Numbered from the stretch's first letter, positions 10,399-21,674 are shown. The stretch is DNA of 64,000 nucleotides from Ceratobasidium sp. AG-K (GCA_037039685.1 JAWNGF010000004.1:2294001-2358000), one strand, 5' to 3'. Notes: generated by a model from the letters alone, not told the origin. A program made the numbers and translations.

Positions 10399-13300
10399 TT
10401 ACGGTGATCCCCCGTCATACTTACCGTCGTCGTCCGAGTAATCTTCGTCGCCGACATAATCTCCGCTACCAAGAACTCCACGACGATCAACTATCCCCCA
10501 AATCCCACGGTCGGGTACTCGTCCAACTGCACACTGCACGACTCGGAGGTCCACAACCTCCGTCGTGCCGATTTGTTTATAGTAAGGTATGTCAAGGAAG
10601 TTATTTTCAGCAACGAGGTTGCACTGTTGGATTAGTGCAAATACGATCGTTTCTGCCTGTATACCTAAATTGTCTAGACACGGGATTTGGACTTGAAATA
10701 CGTGTCGGAGTTGGCCATAAAATATCCGGGGGGAGAATACGGGGCTCGCGCGCGGGCGATGCGCCATGATATCCACGTTTAGCTTATACTTTAGGTTATT
10801 GGTATCAGCACATGTCTGAGGCTAAACAGAAAAAGAAACTCACGCGAACAAATGAGTTATCTCTTGCTCCTGAGTACAATCGGATTGCTCCTCGCGCAGT
10901 CATCAAATCGCCCGCATTCGACTTTCGGACCTTACCCCATTGTGGTAGGCTTGCTGGTACCACCTCTCGGAAATGCGACCAGTCGCAGCCGTAACGAGTG
11001 GCGAGTGCCGCCAGTGTTTTGCGCCTGATGTCGCCAACAACCGGGAGATCCGCTTTAGGGCACATGAGCTCAAATGTGTAGTCTGAAAACGTGTTAATGC
11101 TAGGCATATATAGTTCTCGAGAGGTACATCCAGCAGAACCGAAGAACTCACATTTGGAGATGACGGGTTTATCCACAGAGCCGGAAAGAGCCTTTTGGCG
11201 TCTTTTAGAAAGATCAAGCTCCAGTCCGTACAATAATTTGAGTTGAGACAAAATTGCTACATCATAAACGTGTCGATCAATGTTAGAGAAGGGGTGGCGA
11301 CGGCTCCGGACAGCAGGTAACAGCGAGCCGCAAAAACGTTCGGTTGGGAATGCCCAATACACCCATGGAGGTCCAAGCGCGGCAATAGAATCGGCGATAT
11401 GGAGTAGTCCGTGGATTGTAAGTGTGCACACTGGCAATCGAGAGGGGTTATACTGGTAATACAACCTGTTTTAATCGATCATCAGATGTGATTAGTAGCA
11501 AGGTGACTTGAATTCAAAACTTACTTTTCGTATGTTTGTACCCATTCTGCCAATCCTACTCGAATTTTCTGCGACTCATCAACCGTGATATTGAACTGGA
11601 GGCACAGGTGGAGGATCCGGACAAGTTTCACAAAATGGGTGTAATATTTTTCTTCTCGGAACCGGCGGCGTAGTACAATAGGGCCGACGTGAAGTGCCCA
11701 GAAGGACCAGCTTTCTGCAGTAAAGTATGTTCGATCCTTTGAGGGGTTGGGGATCCGACAGCCAAACGAAGAGGGAATATGGTCGCCCGAGGCTGCAGCA
11801 GCTTCGCCAATCGCATCGAAAACAGTAGGAGCAAGTTGGTATGAACCAGTGCCTTCGCCCAGACCTTTGAACTCGCCGGTCCATAACAATAGTAAGTTTG
11901 GGACTACTCCTTCCCAGACTAAATGCATAAAGTCATATGGGAATGAGGTTGGAAAGTCTAAAGAGGGTATCAGGGACAACAGTGGGATACGTTTTATGCC
12001 ATATTGTGTTGCTAGACACTTCTCTTCTGCGTTTGTGCGTGCACTGATAACTTCACAAGCCTGTGCCATCATTTTCACATGGCTACGAAGCGGGAGGTGG
12101 AGCGGATCGTAGGAATTTGGCGGCACAGAAGAGGGTGACCGATGCAAAGGGGTATAGTGAGCGGAACTCTGGGAATCGGGAGCTCGTATTGCGAATATTT
12201 CACAAGCTCGACATGGAACTTTGCCGTTGTGACCCTTCATAGACATAAGTTTCGAAATTGCTGGTATATCACCAAATGCTAGGATTAAAAAAGCGCACAG
12301 GACGAACATTTCGTCTTGTTCTACATCGTAAGCTGCAACTCCATGCATAAGTTCAAAAAGCTCCTCAATCAGTGGGTAGAGAAACGTTTCGATATCTTTG
12401 ACAGCCTTTGGACCAGGAATGACGCCAAGGCAGATGATATTGTCAAGTTGGAAGCGAATATCGGGGGGCAAGTTTAGGTTATAGATCAGTATTGGCCAAC
12501 AAGTCATTTTTTGCTTCTTGAACGGGCAGAAACCATCGGTTGATAGGGCAAGAGCAATATCACGAACGTCGTCAAAGAACCGCCGGTCTTTCTTCCGAGC
12601 ACCAGGAACAGGTTGCGACAAAAGAGCTTGGTAATGTGAGCCATCAAATACATCAGTATATTGCCCATCCTTTCGACTGCGCTGATGTTGCTCTCGATAT
12701 GTCATGTGCTTACGCATCTGCACATTGGCCATAGCTGCTTTTAGTCGAGGGATAATGGGTAGGTAGGAGAACGGTTTTGCAGTAGGGGTGCCATTGGGTT
12801 TGTACCGTGGAGTGGAACAATAAGGGCAAGTCGAAAGGTTCTTCAATTCACCAGTATAGCTCACACAGCTGTTATAGCACCGATCAAATAGCATAGGCAC
12901 GATTCCTGAGAGGGCAGCAGTCCGGAGTTGAATTTGGTAAAGGGATGGAAGGTCGGCAAGACGTTTGTCTTGAAAGGCAAATGGGAGGAGGGCGGCAGCA
13001 TTTGATGGGATATTTGTGTACATCCGGTAGTTAAATGCATCTACAAGTAACCGATCCTCAGTTGATAACGGCTTGAGGCCTACAATAGATTGTGTATAAG
13101 TCTCAAAACTTCCATGGCTCTATTCACTTACGAATATTTGCTGACATCTTAGCAAAGTCATGTCCAAGCGCCTCCTTAGCAGTAAGCCCATGAAGGTCTA
13201 GCCATGCCACAGTAGGATCACCCCCCTTTTCAGGCAAGGCATCAAAGTCAATACCACGGGGGTTCCAGGCATCATTGTCCAATTCATTTTCGTTACTTTC

Positions 13301-13639
13301 CTCTGTCATGAAGGATTGCTGCCTTGACTTTGTGAGCAAAGCTCGAAGGTAGGCTATTTGATTAGGACCAAGTCAAGAGGTTCAATTAACAAGAAACTCC
13401 AAGATGTTGGTCAAGAATTACTTACCAAGAGCTTCTTGAGACGATACTCCAGCCGCAAACTCTTGAGTGGGCGTTGGACGCTTTAGTGCCTTCTGGGGTG
13501 AAGGGCGTGCTTTTTTGGGGCAGGCCTGAGTGCTTGGTGGAGTAGGAGCCAGTAGTAGTGTTCGGTGTCTTCGCTCAGTACGTAGACTAACTTTACGATT
13601 ACAATGGGTACATAGGATACGGGTGGAGTGCTTAGGCAT
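10399..13639 (-). CDS. CACTA-type transposase (Tnp2 / Transposase_21 family)
   Basis: Exons 13639-13426, 13353-13132, 13079-11525, 11465-11152, 11082-10844 and 10788-10399 join in frame to 977 residues. The start MPKHSTRI precedes a Cys/His cluster (CTHCNRKVSLRTERRH), a probable DNA-binding zinc finger; an in-frame ATG four codons upstream is possible. The core has hallmarks of CMC transposases: LSTDGFCPFKKQK with a candidate catalytic Asp, NIICLGVIPGPKAVKD, KVPCRACEIF, FPYDFMHLVWEGVVPNL with the Asp-His pair, and TIHGLLHIADSIAALGPPW followed by WAFPTERFCG. The protein would cut and join the element ends. Intron 4 (11151-11083) is 69 nt without a stop. The last exon contains GTAAGT at 10421 and may be shortened by one more intron, ending the protein in an Asp run. 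Confidence 0.85.
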
Positions 13640-14137
13640 TGTAGGAGTCAATAGAGGACACGGGAACCAAAAGCCAACAAGGTATGCAAAGGGACTTAGC
13701 GATTTAGGATCAACTTAGGCTTGTAGTGAAGCATCACTGACTCAGGCTCTCTATCCATTTGCTCATCAAAGTGAATGTCAAGCATCATACTATGAGTCAT
13801 ACCACATCATATGGAAGTAGGTATGACGATTCATACATGCACTCTTGCAGCCACACGGCAGAGTTGTCCTGGCACAAACCCAAATTTGGGAGTTATCCCT
13901 GTGGCTAGTGGCTGAAATTTGACTTTTTTCGCCTGTTGCAAGCAAGTGATCCACACCTTGTCACCGCCTGTCGTCACCATGAGCGCAGTTATATCATCAA
14001 ATCATGCACGCAGAGGCCACAAGGATCCACCAAAAGCTATATATGCCCCCCATCCTTGTTGAGATACATGTGAGCACCCCTGTCCTAGCTCTGCGATTTT
14101 CCTCATTTTTCCTTTTGTTTCCCTTCAACTTATTATT

Positions 14138-15198
14138 ATGCCTACTACACGATCGCGTCAATCTGTCCCTTCTGCCAAGTCAACGAGTCCACCAAAGTCC
14201 CGTCGTGTTCGCTCATCAACATCGAAATTGCGACAAGGCAAGAAGACTTGTAGCCCAAAGGCGCAAGCTCAGGGTGTGCGCTTCGAACTCCCTAATGAAG
14301 AACACTCCGAAGAGGACGAGTCAGGTTATTCGGAATATTTTTTTATGTGTCGGAAGTGCCTAGACTGACACAAACTTCATTCCCATAGGTACTGCTCCAA
14401 TTGCGCAGGAGCAACAAGGCCCTTCTACAAGTGACCCAACGGTCGAGTCTGGGCCACAGAATGTTGATCCCGAAGACGATTTTGGGTTACAACAGCTTAT
14501 GAACACGGCAGCCTTCAACAGTATGTCTGTATGATCGCGTTCAATATCCTGTACTTAAACTTGTACACATTTGCAGATGTTGCTGAGCAGCTCACTTCAA
14601 ATGCAACTGGTAGTAACGCACCGATGGAAGTTGATCCTGCACAACCTAGTACTGTTGAGAGTGCTAATCGTATGTCAACACACATAGTTATTAGTCTTAC
14701 TGATTCCCACTACCACACGCGAAGAACCCAAGGTACGGCGACCACTTGGTTCAGCAGGAAGGCACTATAACCTTCAAAACGAGATGGGACTCAGGTCGAA
14801 CCGGAAATTGTACAATCAGATACAAGTAAGTGTTGTTTTTTATGATCTATCTTTCCCAATGCTTACTAACTTTACAAAGTGTGAAACGCGCTGGGCAATC
14901 AATCAAGCAAGCCTCCCGCTCATCTCGTTCAAGCGCCAAGATCCTCAAGCCATATTCGCAATTACACAAGTGGTCTGTTACTCTAATTTCCGCCATTCTT
15001 GTGACATTATCTAACAAACCGATTCAGATGAAAGAGAGGTTCCCATTTCTGGGACGATTTGTCCGACCAGCCATCTGGCCGGTGATTGAGATGATCACGC
15101 TTCTACTTCGTAACCGTCGTGCATATCACAAAGTTATGGGGATCCCTCCCCCGGGTACGGTTACCAACATGCAAATGGAAGCGGATATGGAAATTTGA
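14138..15198 (+). CDS. Second gene of the CACTA-like element, unknown function
   Basis: Exons 14138-14324, 14389-14520, 14577-14669, 14725-14825, 14880-14969 and 15028-15198 give 257 residues. It starts about 500 bp from the transposase start and is transcribed away from it, so the two probably share a bidirectional promoter. The N terminus is strongly basic and Ser/Arg-rich (TSPPKSRRVRSSTSK), the middle is acidic and Gln/Ser-rich, and the C-terminal part is compact (MKERFPFLGRFVRPAIWPVI, RNRRAYHKVMGIPPPG). I recognise no family. By analogy with plant CACTA elements, where a TnpA-like protein binds the ends, it could be the DNA-binding partner; this is inference from position only. Confidence 0.7.
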
Positions 15199-15625
15199 TA
15201 ATGAATCGATGTATATACTAGTGTTTTTTTTTTTGTGTTTTCCGCTTTTTTGACACTGATTCTTCACAAGCTAAATCACTGAATACTAACGATCTAAACA
15301 CTGATCATAGATTGCTTTTTTCGATACATAATGTTACTGTTTATTCAGCCAATAACGCTATAGATCTAGGGCTGGAAATCCGACTATAAGTTGGGGGCGA
15401 AACAGAAACTAATGAGCACACAAACCTGTACATTTTTCACTGGCTTGAATCAGTGCGATGAATAACCGCTAGTGCTATAAGCACTGATATAGGACACTGA
15501 AAACGGACATAACTAGCCACAATTTGATTGAATAATCGGTCAAAAAGTCACTGATTTTTCAGTGATTCGCTGAGGATTCAGTGTCGATTCAGCTGATTTC
15601 CCTTACTTAGATCACTCAATCCGAG

Positions 15626-15658
15626 CACTGGAATTCAGTGTGATTAGGCTACACAGTG
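15626..15658 (-). repeat. Right terminal inverted repeat of the CACTA-like element
   Basis: The reverse complement starts CACTGTGTAG and ends ATTCCAGTG, mirroring 10106-10138. Additional CACTGA/CAGTG copies crowd 15255-15625. Confidence 0.8.
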
Positions 15659-16235
15659 TAACAGTTGACCAAAACTAATAATTCACCAACTTTGACAACT
15701 ACCGGTCGCATCGACACAGATTTCGGTGCCGCCCCCATTCACAGTCTTCTCTTTCTCTAAGAGTGGTATTTAGATTCAAGTCGTTTTGCGTGCTCTCGTC
15801 CGTGAGACGTGTGGAGGTTGCTCGGGTCGGAGCAACGCAAGCGATTACAATACGTGCCAGCTTCTTTGTTTGACAAAATGACCTTATGATGGAAATTTCG
15901 TAGGCGTTCTGATATACCCTGCAACGCGCACAGCGAGCACCGAGCTCCTGGGGAGCCAATAATTTGTTGAGGATATGTAATGCGAAACGTTTCGAATTAT
16001 CTGGTTTACTATCGGACTAGATGTGTGTGCACAGACGCTCGATGGGGTCGAGGAGGAACAGGGACCTCAGCTATGCTTCTTTCTTGGGCTCCATAGATGT
16101 ACTACCTTGTTCCTTCACAATAGTAAATTACCAAACGGGGTCGCATATATACAGATCTGAAAGGGCTAAACAAACTATGAAGGATAGAAGAACCAATAGT
16201 GGGTTAGATTGCAAATTTAACTGAACGCTGCGTGC
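15659..16235. other. Intergenic region right of the CACTA-like element
   Basis: About 580 bp between the transposon end and the 3' end of the second DUF7918-like gene. Short frames here have no recognisable motif. I see no repeat or RNA gene. Confidence 0.5.
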
Positions 16236-17315
16236 TCATGCTAAACTCTCCTCTACTTGAAACTCAGATTCTTCCTGTTTCACATTGTCATGGGATTTGC
16301 GACGCTTTCGTTCAGGGTGAAGGGGAACTGGAATCTATATTTATCGAAGAATCATGTAGTCATTGTAGGCTTAGGCTGAGGCCGAGGCGCACCATGTGTT
16401 TGACGATCACAATCTCATCATCGTCAGTTTCTAGGTCATCTAGGTCAACAACCTCCGGAGTAACGTCGCGAGGGCGCTTCTTGCCAATATTTGAGTCGTT
16501 TTCAGGACTAGGATAGCGTGGGATGACTTCCCGTGCCCTCAACCATTCTACCTCACGAGTTAGCTTCAATTCACTATCATAGTGGGACTTACCCTTAGGA
16601 GCGTAGCGGAATATAAATAGAACACTTTCTAAGCTTGGTTCTGGCTGAAATATAGAATATTCAATCTCTGGGGCAGATATCGTCGAGCCAAGCCCAGCAC
16701 AGCCCGAATGCCCTTTCTTTGCGGCTTTCTCGTGTATCGGACCACTGTCTTTGGGGTCGTTGTACACTGGAGCTTTATTCCTACGCCCAGCACGCCCCCA
16801 CGAAAGTTCGACTCGAATCGTATTCAAATGTCTCTGCATAGCTTTATCCGTCTGTGAAACATTGCCTTTGTCTGGAATATGTCGTGGAGTTAGATCGCTG
16901 AACCTGTTAAAACCATAGGCAATACACACCGGTTAAATTGCGTTGGCCAAACTGGTAAAGCCGTGCGGTGAAGCTGCCGGTTTGATGGCTGCATATTTGA
17001 GAGGTCCTTCTCCTGGTGACGTCAAGCTTCGACATCCACTGGCTGGACATCTCTACTCCGTCAAGGAACGGCACACACAGCAAGTCGAACTTGCGTTTGC
17101 CGTTATTCAGGCATCGGTAGTTGATCTCAAAGCCTTCCCCCTCAACCGAAGGTATCCAGCATCTTTTTTCTCATCAAAAGGCTTGTTCAAACTGAAAAGA
17201 GACACATGACCTACTCAATCGTGTTTTTATCAGGCTGGGTGACTTCATACTCGGGAAGTGGATCACCTTCTGGATTTGTGATCCAAGCTGAAAGTCCCGA
17301 AGCGCCAAGAATCAT
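16236..17315 (-). CDS. DUF7918-like protein, copy 2
   Basis: Exons 17315-17215, 17162-16930, 16871-16593, 16547-16393 and 16334-16236 join to 288 residues. Intron phases are 2, 1, 1, 0, identical to copy 1 at 8630-9810, so the genes are true paralogues. Shared blocks: N-terminal LSAWITNPEGDPLPEYEV, CWIPSVEGEGFEINYRC, LNTIRVELSWG, GCAGLG, PEPSLESVLFIFRYAPK and EWLRAREVIP. The C terminus is acidic then basic (VVDLDDLETDDDE, then PERKRRKSHDN). Intron 3 (16592-16548) is only 45 nt, has no stop and is a multiple of three, so unspliced RNA would still be translatable. Function is unknown; the basic tail suggests a nuclear protein. Confidence 0.8.
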
Positions 17316-19015
17316 GAAACAAGAGGATTTGTTCGTGATACACTCGTTTTGTTCCCCAAAAGAACCCGAAGCGTAATAGCGTATGCTGGGTGGGGGCGGA
17401 CGAGAGTTGGAGTCTGAGGGACAAGTCACATGACCGTCCCGCCGGCAATACCTTGGCAACTGATCTCTTCACTAGGAGCTTGTGCACAAGAATATCGACT
17501 CAGTACGTATATTAAACCAACCCAACTACAGGCTCCCACTTTGTGTATTGAACTTCTATATACACTATACACAACTATATAAAAATTGCAATACATCTTT
17601 ACATCGTCACCAAAATCCTCTGAAACTAACAAGTGCTGGTTGCTCATACGTGCTCGCTTGGGTAAAGGAGCTCTCAGGAGCGCCCGAGTGGCTGTGCAAT
17701 TGGTGCTCCTATACCTAAGCAAGCGCGCACAAGCAAATCGGCGCTCACAAGCCCAAATGAGAACCAACAGATTTGCTTGAGATTGAACAGAATTTGTGCT
17801 TGCTTTCATAACATGGTGCAACCCCCCTTCAGCAATGCAGCAGCAGATTATAGTAAATGTAATCTAACCTCATCTCATCTTGGCTAAGCAAATAAACAGT
17901 TGCACTTGGGGAACAAAAACACAAATACCATCTATAAAACTGGGTTTTCCTACCTGGAAGGGGGATGTGGAGGGAGCGCTCCCGAGTCCTCCCAAGCCCT
18001 CCCTGATTCACGTGACTTCTCCCAAGGAGCTCGGGAGATGTTATGTAAACTTGGGAGGAGTTGGGAGGACTCGGGAGCGCTCCGTCCACTTCCCTCTTCC
18101 CAGTAGAAAAATCCAGTTTTATAGATGGCAACCTGACAAATATGTCTGGATGCTTGGTTCTTGGTGCTTGATGTAATATTTCATATGTTCCCCTTCATGG
18201 AGGATATTGGACAATCAAGCTATGGTCAATTTGTCACTGTAATATATAAGGACATGGTTACAACCTTTTAACTGAAAGCAACACAATTTAATTGACAGTA
18301 TCACTTAACAATACAAGCACAGAATTCCTCAATCAAAAGCAAGAAACCTTGTTTGGCTTGTCAAAGCAGAAAGGAGAAGTTGAGGATGTTGAGAGCAGGG
18401 ACAAGAGCAAGTTGAGACCCAAAAGAGCAAGAACAAGGATGGGGATGGAGCAGAGGCAGCTAAATGGGGTGGTGATTGGGTGTTGCAACCCTTCTCTGCC
18501 AGTTGACTGATGTCCATGTCCGTTTGTGCCTTATAGGCCTTGAGCTGCCTTACATCAGGAAAAACATTTTTTTCCCATAGACCTCGGGAGATTCACAGAT
18601 CTACCATAGGCCTCCAGTAGATACAAAAGTCTCTGGTAGATCTACTGGAAAACCAGGCTTCTACTGGCAAATTGCAGCAGCTACCATCTCAAACAATGTC
18701 TACCACTGATTATATAACATTGAGCGTCATGTTGGTGAGACATCCTACTATGTAATCACACCAACACTCACTGGGTATGGTGGCCTCACTGTTCCATACA
18801 CAGTTGGCCAAACCAGGGTGCTTAGGAAAGTGTCATGTAGCATTGATAGTACTACAAGGCATCATGGAATGTATGTAAATGTACAAGGAGCGGTCACAGC
18901 AAATGAGATACAAAACCAAACAACAGCAGCATGATGACAAAAACATAGGCAACACAAGCTTCAAAAGAATCCAATCCCAGCGCACATTTATTGCAATGCT
19001 ATAATAATCGATCAT
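17316..19015. other. Gene-free stretch with one inverted-repeat element
   Basis: About 1.7 kb of AT-richer DNA. Apart from the inverted repeat at 17928-18128, I find no frame with recognisable protein features. Short CTACTGG/CCAGTAG-type repeats occur at 18590-18670. Confidence 0.5.
17928..18128. repeat. Inverted-repeat (MITE-like) element of about 200 bp
   Basis: The left arm starts CCATCTATAAAACTGG and the right arm ends with its reverse complement (CCAGTTTTATAGATGG). The arms stay similar inward, including GGAGCGCTCCCGAGTCCTCC on both sides. The whole unit could fold into a long imperfect hairpin around 18010-18040. It has no coding capacity. No clear target duplication is visible, so assignment to a transposon family is open. 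Confidence 0.65.
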
Positions 19016-19184
19016 CTAGATGCTCTCCTTGCCCCATTTGTGCACAGGGTTGTTGGCTTTGGTGTTGGGATGAATCTGGATCTGACCGCGCCACAAGGCA
19101 GCAGACAACTTCGAGGGATCAATGCCAGCAGGATCCTTGAGCTTTCCAGGTTGAGATGCCCAGCCAGCTCCAACGGACGATATG
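19016..19184 (-). pseudogene. C-terminal end of a PMCA-type Ca2+-ATPase, cut off by element A1
   Basis: Read on the minus strand, this piece (VISSVGAGWASQPGKL ... NPVHKWGKESI, stop at 19016) continues the exon that ends at 26384 on the far side of retroelement A1. The reading frame is restored if A1 and one ACAAG copy are removed. The sequence fits the cytoplasmic tail of a fungal plasma-membrane-type Ca2+ pump. It has no start of its own. Confidence 0.7.
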
Positions 19185-19189
19185 ACAAG

Positions 19190-19644
19190 TGTTGTGAGCC
19201 AGCTCACTCCATCGGACTCGACTGTTGTCTCGCCCGCCTGTTCCCTTCTTTTGTGTTGTGTTCCGTTTCCATTTGCCGTGTTGCCACCTTCTTGTGGTTA
19301 TTCTGTTACATTGTGTAACACGGCTGTGCTTTGTACGAGTCATGTCTGTTCATACAGCATGACTCACATGGACACTCCTGACTGGTAGACTGTATGACTC
19401 ATGTGGCTGCGCCCTGTATGACTCGGCCACTTCTTGAATATATATAGAGGACCAACAAGCCTGGTAACCCCAGCTTGTTTTGTCTTGTCAAAACATCCCC
19501 TTTGAGTGACACTTTGAACCACCCCTACCCTCAAGAGCCTACAGACGCTTAAGTGCGTTGCGGTTCAAGAGGTCACTAAGGTCTTAGTGCCGTCCACTCT
19601 CCATCGCGGCTTTTCTCATAGTCACCAAGAAGAAGCTTACGACA
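19190..19644 (+). repeat. 5' LTR of A1
   Basis: 455 bp, from TGTTGTGAGCC to TTACGACA. TATATATA at 19439-19446 is the likely promoter. The predicted RNA start is near 19472, at AGCTTGTTTTGT, which is complementary to the PBS. All eight differences from the 3' LTR are CpG versus TpG/CpA. Confidence 0.93.
19336..19446 (+). promoter_or_regulatory. LTR promoter: cluster of TGACTCA (Gcn4/AP-1-like) sites followed by a TATA box
   Basis: Two exact TGACTCA motifs (19360-19366, 19395-19401) and two one-base variants (CGAGTCA at 19336-19342, TGACTCG at 19419-19425) lie within 90 bp just upstream of TATATATA at 19439. TGACTCA is the binding site of the fungal bZIP activator Gcn4/CPC1, which responds to amino-acid starvation. 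The sites recur in the other family A LTRs, with some decayed. Binding is inferred. Confidence 0.55.
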
Positions 19645-19646
19645 TT

Positions 19647-19658
19647 ACAAAACAAGCT
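19647..19658 (+). other. Primer-binding segment of A1, complementary to its own LTR
   Basis: ACAAAACAAGCT, two bases after the 5' LTR, is the exact reverse complement of AGCTTGTTTTGT at 19472-19483 in the LTR, 33 bp after the start of the TATA box. This fits self-priming as described for Tf1 rather than tRNA priming. The same pairing is present in A2, A3 and A5. Confidence 0.7.
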
Positions 19659-19673
19659 TAACAACATACAAGC

Positions 19674-21674
19674 ATGTCTATTCAAGAAGATGGAGGGTCA
19701 CGTCCCTCATCCACTATATCAACAAGAAGAGGACCCAGTCGGGCAGCAAGGCCCACAGGATCATTAAACGAACAAGACATTGCACAAACTCAAGCGGGAG
19801 GTCCTGCCTGATCACGCTCCCAGAGCCGATCTTCAATGCCGGGAGCTTTCGGCACCTCTGACATGACAATGGTACAAGAAGAAGAACCCACCATCACAAA
19901 TAGAGAACCAGGAGATCTCACAAATGACCCCACTCCAGCTGTGATTCGCATTTCAACTGGAAGTCCAGGGCCATCACGTCCCTTGTGGCCACTAGGGACT
20001 AGGAGGCAGTTTTTTTCTCCCCAGCCTGAAGCTCATGGGGGCATGTCGCTTGTTCCCATTAGACCTCCTCCTACACCACACATTCCCAATGTCCCTACAG
20101 TCCCTCAAATTGGAGGAACCATCACCAACGCAGGACCTATCCCAATGGCTTCCCAGCCAGTCAGACCAGCAATTCCAGCGCCACCTTATGTCCCACAGGG
20201 TTACTCCGGGCAATCGGCCTCGGTACCACAAAGCGCCAGTGATCTGGGAAGCTCAAGCTCAAGTTCCAGCTCTAGCAGCAGGACTGTAATCAGTAATTTA
20301 GACGACCTGGACGACCTCCTAGAAGGAAGACACAACGCCACCCTTAGGGTTATAGACGGAATGAGAGTCACTATAGATCGAAGGCTTAGCGGCCTAGAAC
20401 AAGCCACACAGGTCCTAGCAAACAACCAGCAAATCTTTAACGACTCCATCAACACCCTACAAGGCACCTTAACAGACATTCTGAACTCGGCAAGAAATGG
20501 CGAACACAATTCCTTTCTAGTTGGACAAGACGTAACCCGCCTTCGAAATGAGGTTGCCAACACTCAAGGACTAGTGAACAATGTACGTGAAGAACTCAAC
20601 ACTACCAGACAAGGACAACTCGAGTGGAACAAGGCAGTAACTCAAGGACTAGAAACCTTACGACAGGAAGGAACCTCCTTCACTACCAAAATCACGGAAG
20701 TTCAAGAAGCTATCAACAATATGCGAGATGAAATGGACGAAACTTCCCTGCACGGGATCCCGTCCAGGCGATCGAATTCTCCACCACATCCAGACACGGA
20801 ATCTACCAGGATTGACGAATTAGAATTAAGAATCCAACAACTGACCGAGAACCCAAACATTGGTAGCAGTTCACAACGTCCCAAGGTGACTCGCCCAGAA
20901 GCCTTCGACGGAAAGAAAGGAGAAGGTGCCGAAATGTTCATCACACAAATGGAGAGCTACTTCGTACGTCTAGGCGATCAATACACTTCCAGCGAAGAAA
21001 GGATCCGCAAAGCTCTAGCAAACTTCAAATCCGAGAACAAAGCCGCCACTCACTGGGCACAAGTACTCTTACGATCGCTTAACCAAGGAGGAAACAACCA
21101 AAATCTTGCCTCATGGGAAAGTTTCAAAGCACACTTCATGGAACAGTTCAGCGACCCTAACAAAAAAGCTAAAGCCGAATCGGACATCCGAAAATGCAAA
21201 CAGACCAACTCGGTGGCAAACTACGCTTCGGAATTCCGATACCTTCTGGTAGACGTAAACTGGGGACAGGAAGCTCTGATCAACCAATTCAAGGAAGGAT
21301 TGAAGTCTGAAGTCAAAACCGAACTAGCTCGTTTCGAACTAACCCTGATCAATGAAGATGGGACAGAACGAGAACTTTCCCTTGACAGGTGGATCTCAAT
21401 CGCAATCTCTATTGACCAGAAATTGCAACAAATCAAGACCTCTACAGGGAAGAAAGCAGCCCAACCAACCGCTAGTGGACAATCCTCTACAAAGCGGCTA
21501 CCCAACAAAGTATACAAAGCAAGGATAGAAAGCAACCGCTGCTTGAAGTGCGGACAGGAAGGACACCGTTCATTCAAATGCCCGTCCAAGGAATGGATAA
21601 CGACGGAACCCAGCGTTAAAGGAAGGGAAGCAACAATTATGGAAGACTCGGGAAAAGAAGGGGTCTCCCTCTAA
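19674..21674 (+). pseudogene. gag: gag of A1 (nonsense at codon 46)
   Basis: Capsid/nucleocapsid polyprotein of 666 codons. The start MSIQEDGGS is conserved in A2 and A3. Codon 46 (19809-19811) is TGA where A2 has CGA, a CpG transition; the frame is otherwise open, with a later ATG at 19836. Domains: Pro/Ser-rich N terminus, coiled-coil-like segment about 150-310, capsid-like retrotransposon gag domain about 350-520 (FITQMESYFVRLGDQY, KAHFMEQFSDPNKKAKAE), and a CCHC zinc knuckle CLKCGQEGHRSFKC near the end. The last codons overlap the pol entry site. Confidence 0.85.

Larger units (their letters stand above)
10106..15658. mobile_element. Complete CACTA-like (CMC superfamily) DNA transposon
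   Basis: A 5.55 kb element bounded by inverted repeats that both begin CACTGTGTA (10106-10138 and 15626-15658, 25 of 33 positions matching). Inside them is a further inverted pair, ATGTCCGTTTTCAGTG near 10159 and CACTGAAAACGGACAT near 15495. Many CACTG/CAGTG motifs are scattered through both ends, as is typical of subterminal transposase-binding regions. It encodes a Tnp2-type transposase (minus) and a divergent second gene (plus). Both sides show TAA close to the ends (GTAA-T at left, TAAC at right), compatible with a 3-bp target duplication only if one extra T is allowed. It lies between two DUF7918-like genes. Both ORFs can be spliced without stops, so it may be recent. Confidence 0.82.

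Noticed and set aside
17482..17821. Overlapping short frames on both strands (78 and 131 codons)
   Set aside because: No motif, no plausible splice continuation and low-complexity content; the minus frame only touches the promoter of DUF7918-like copy 2.
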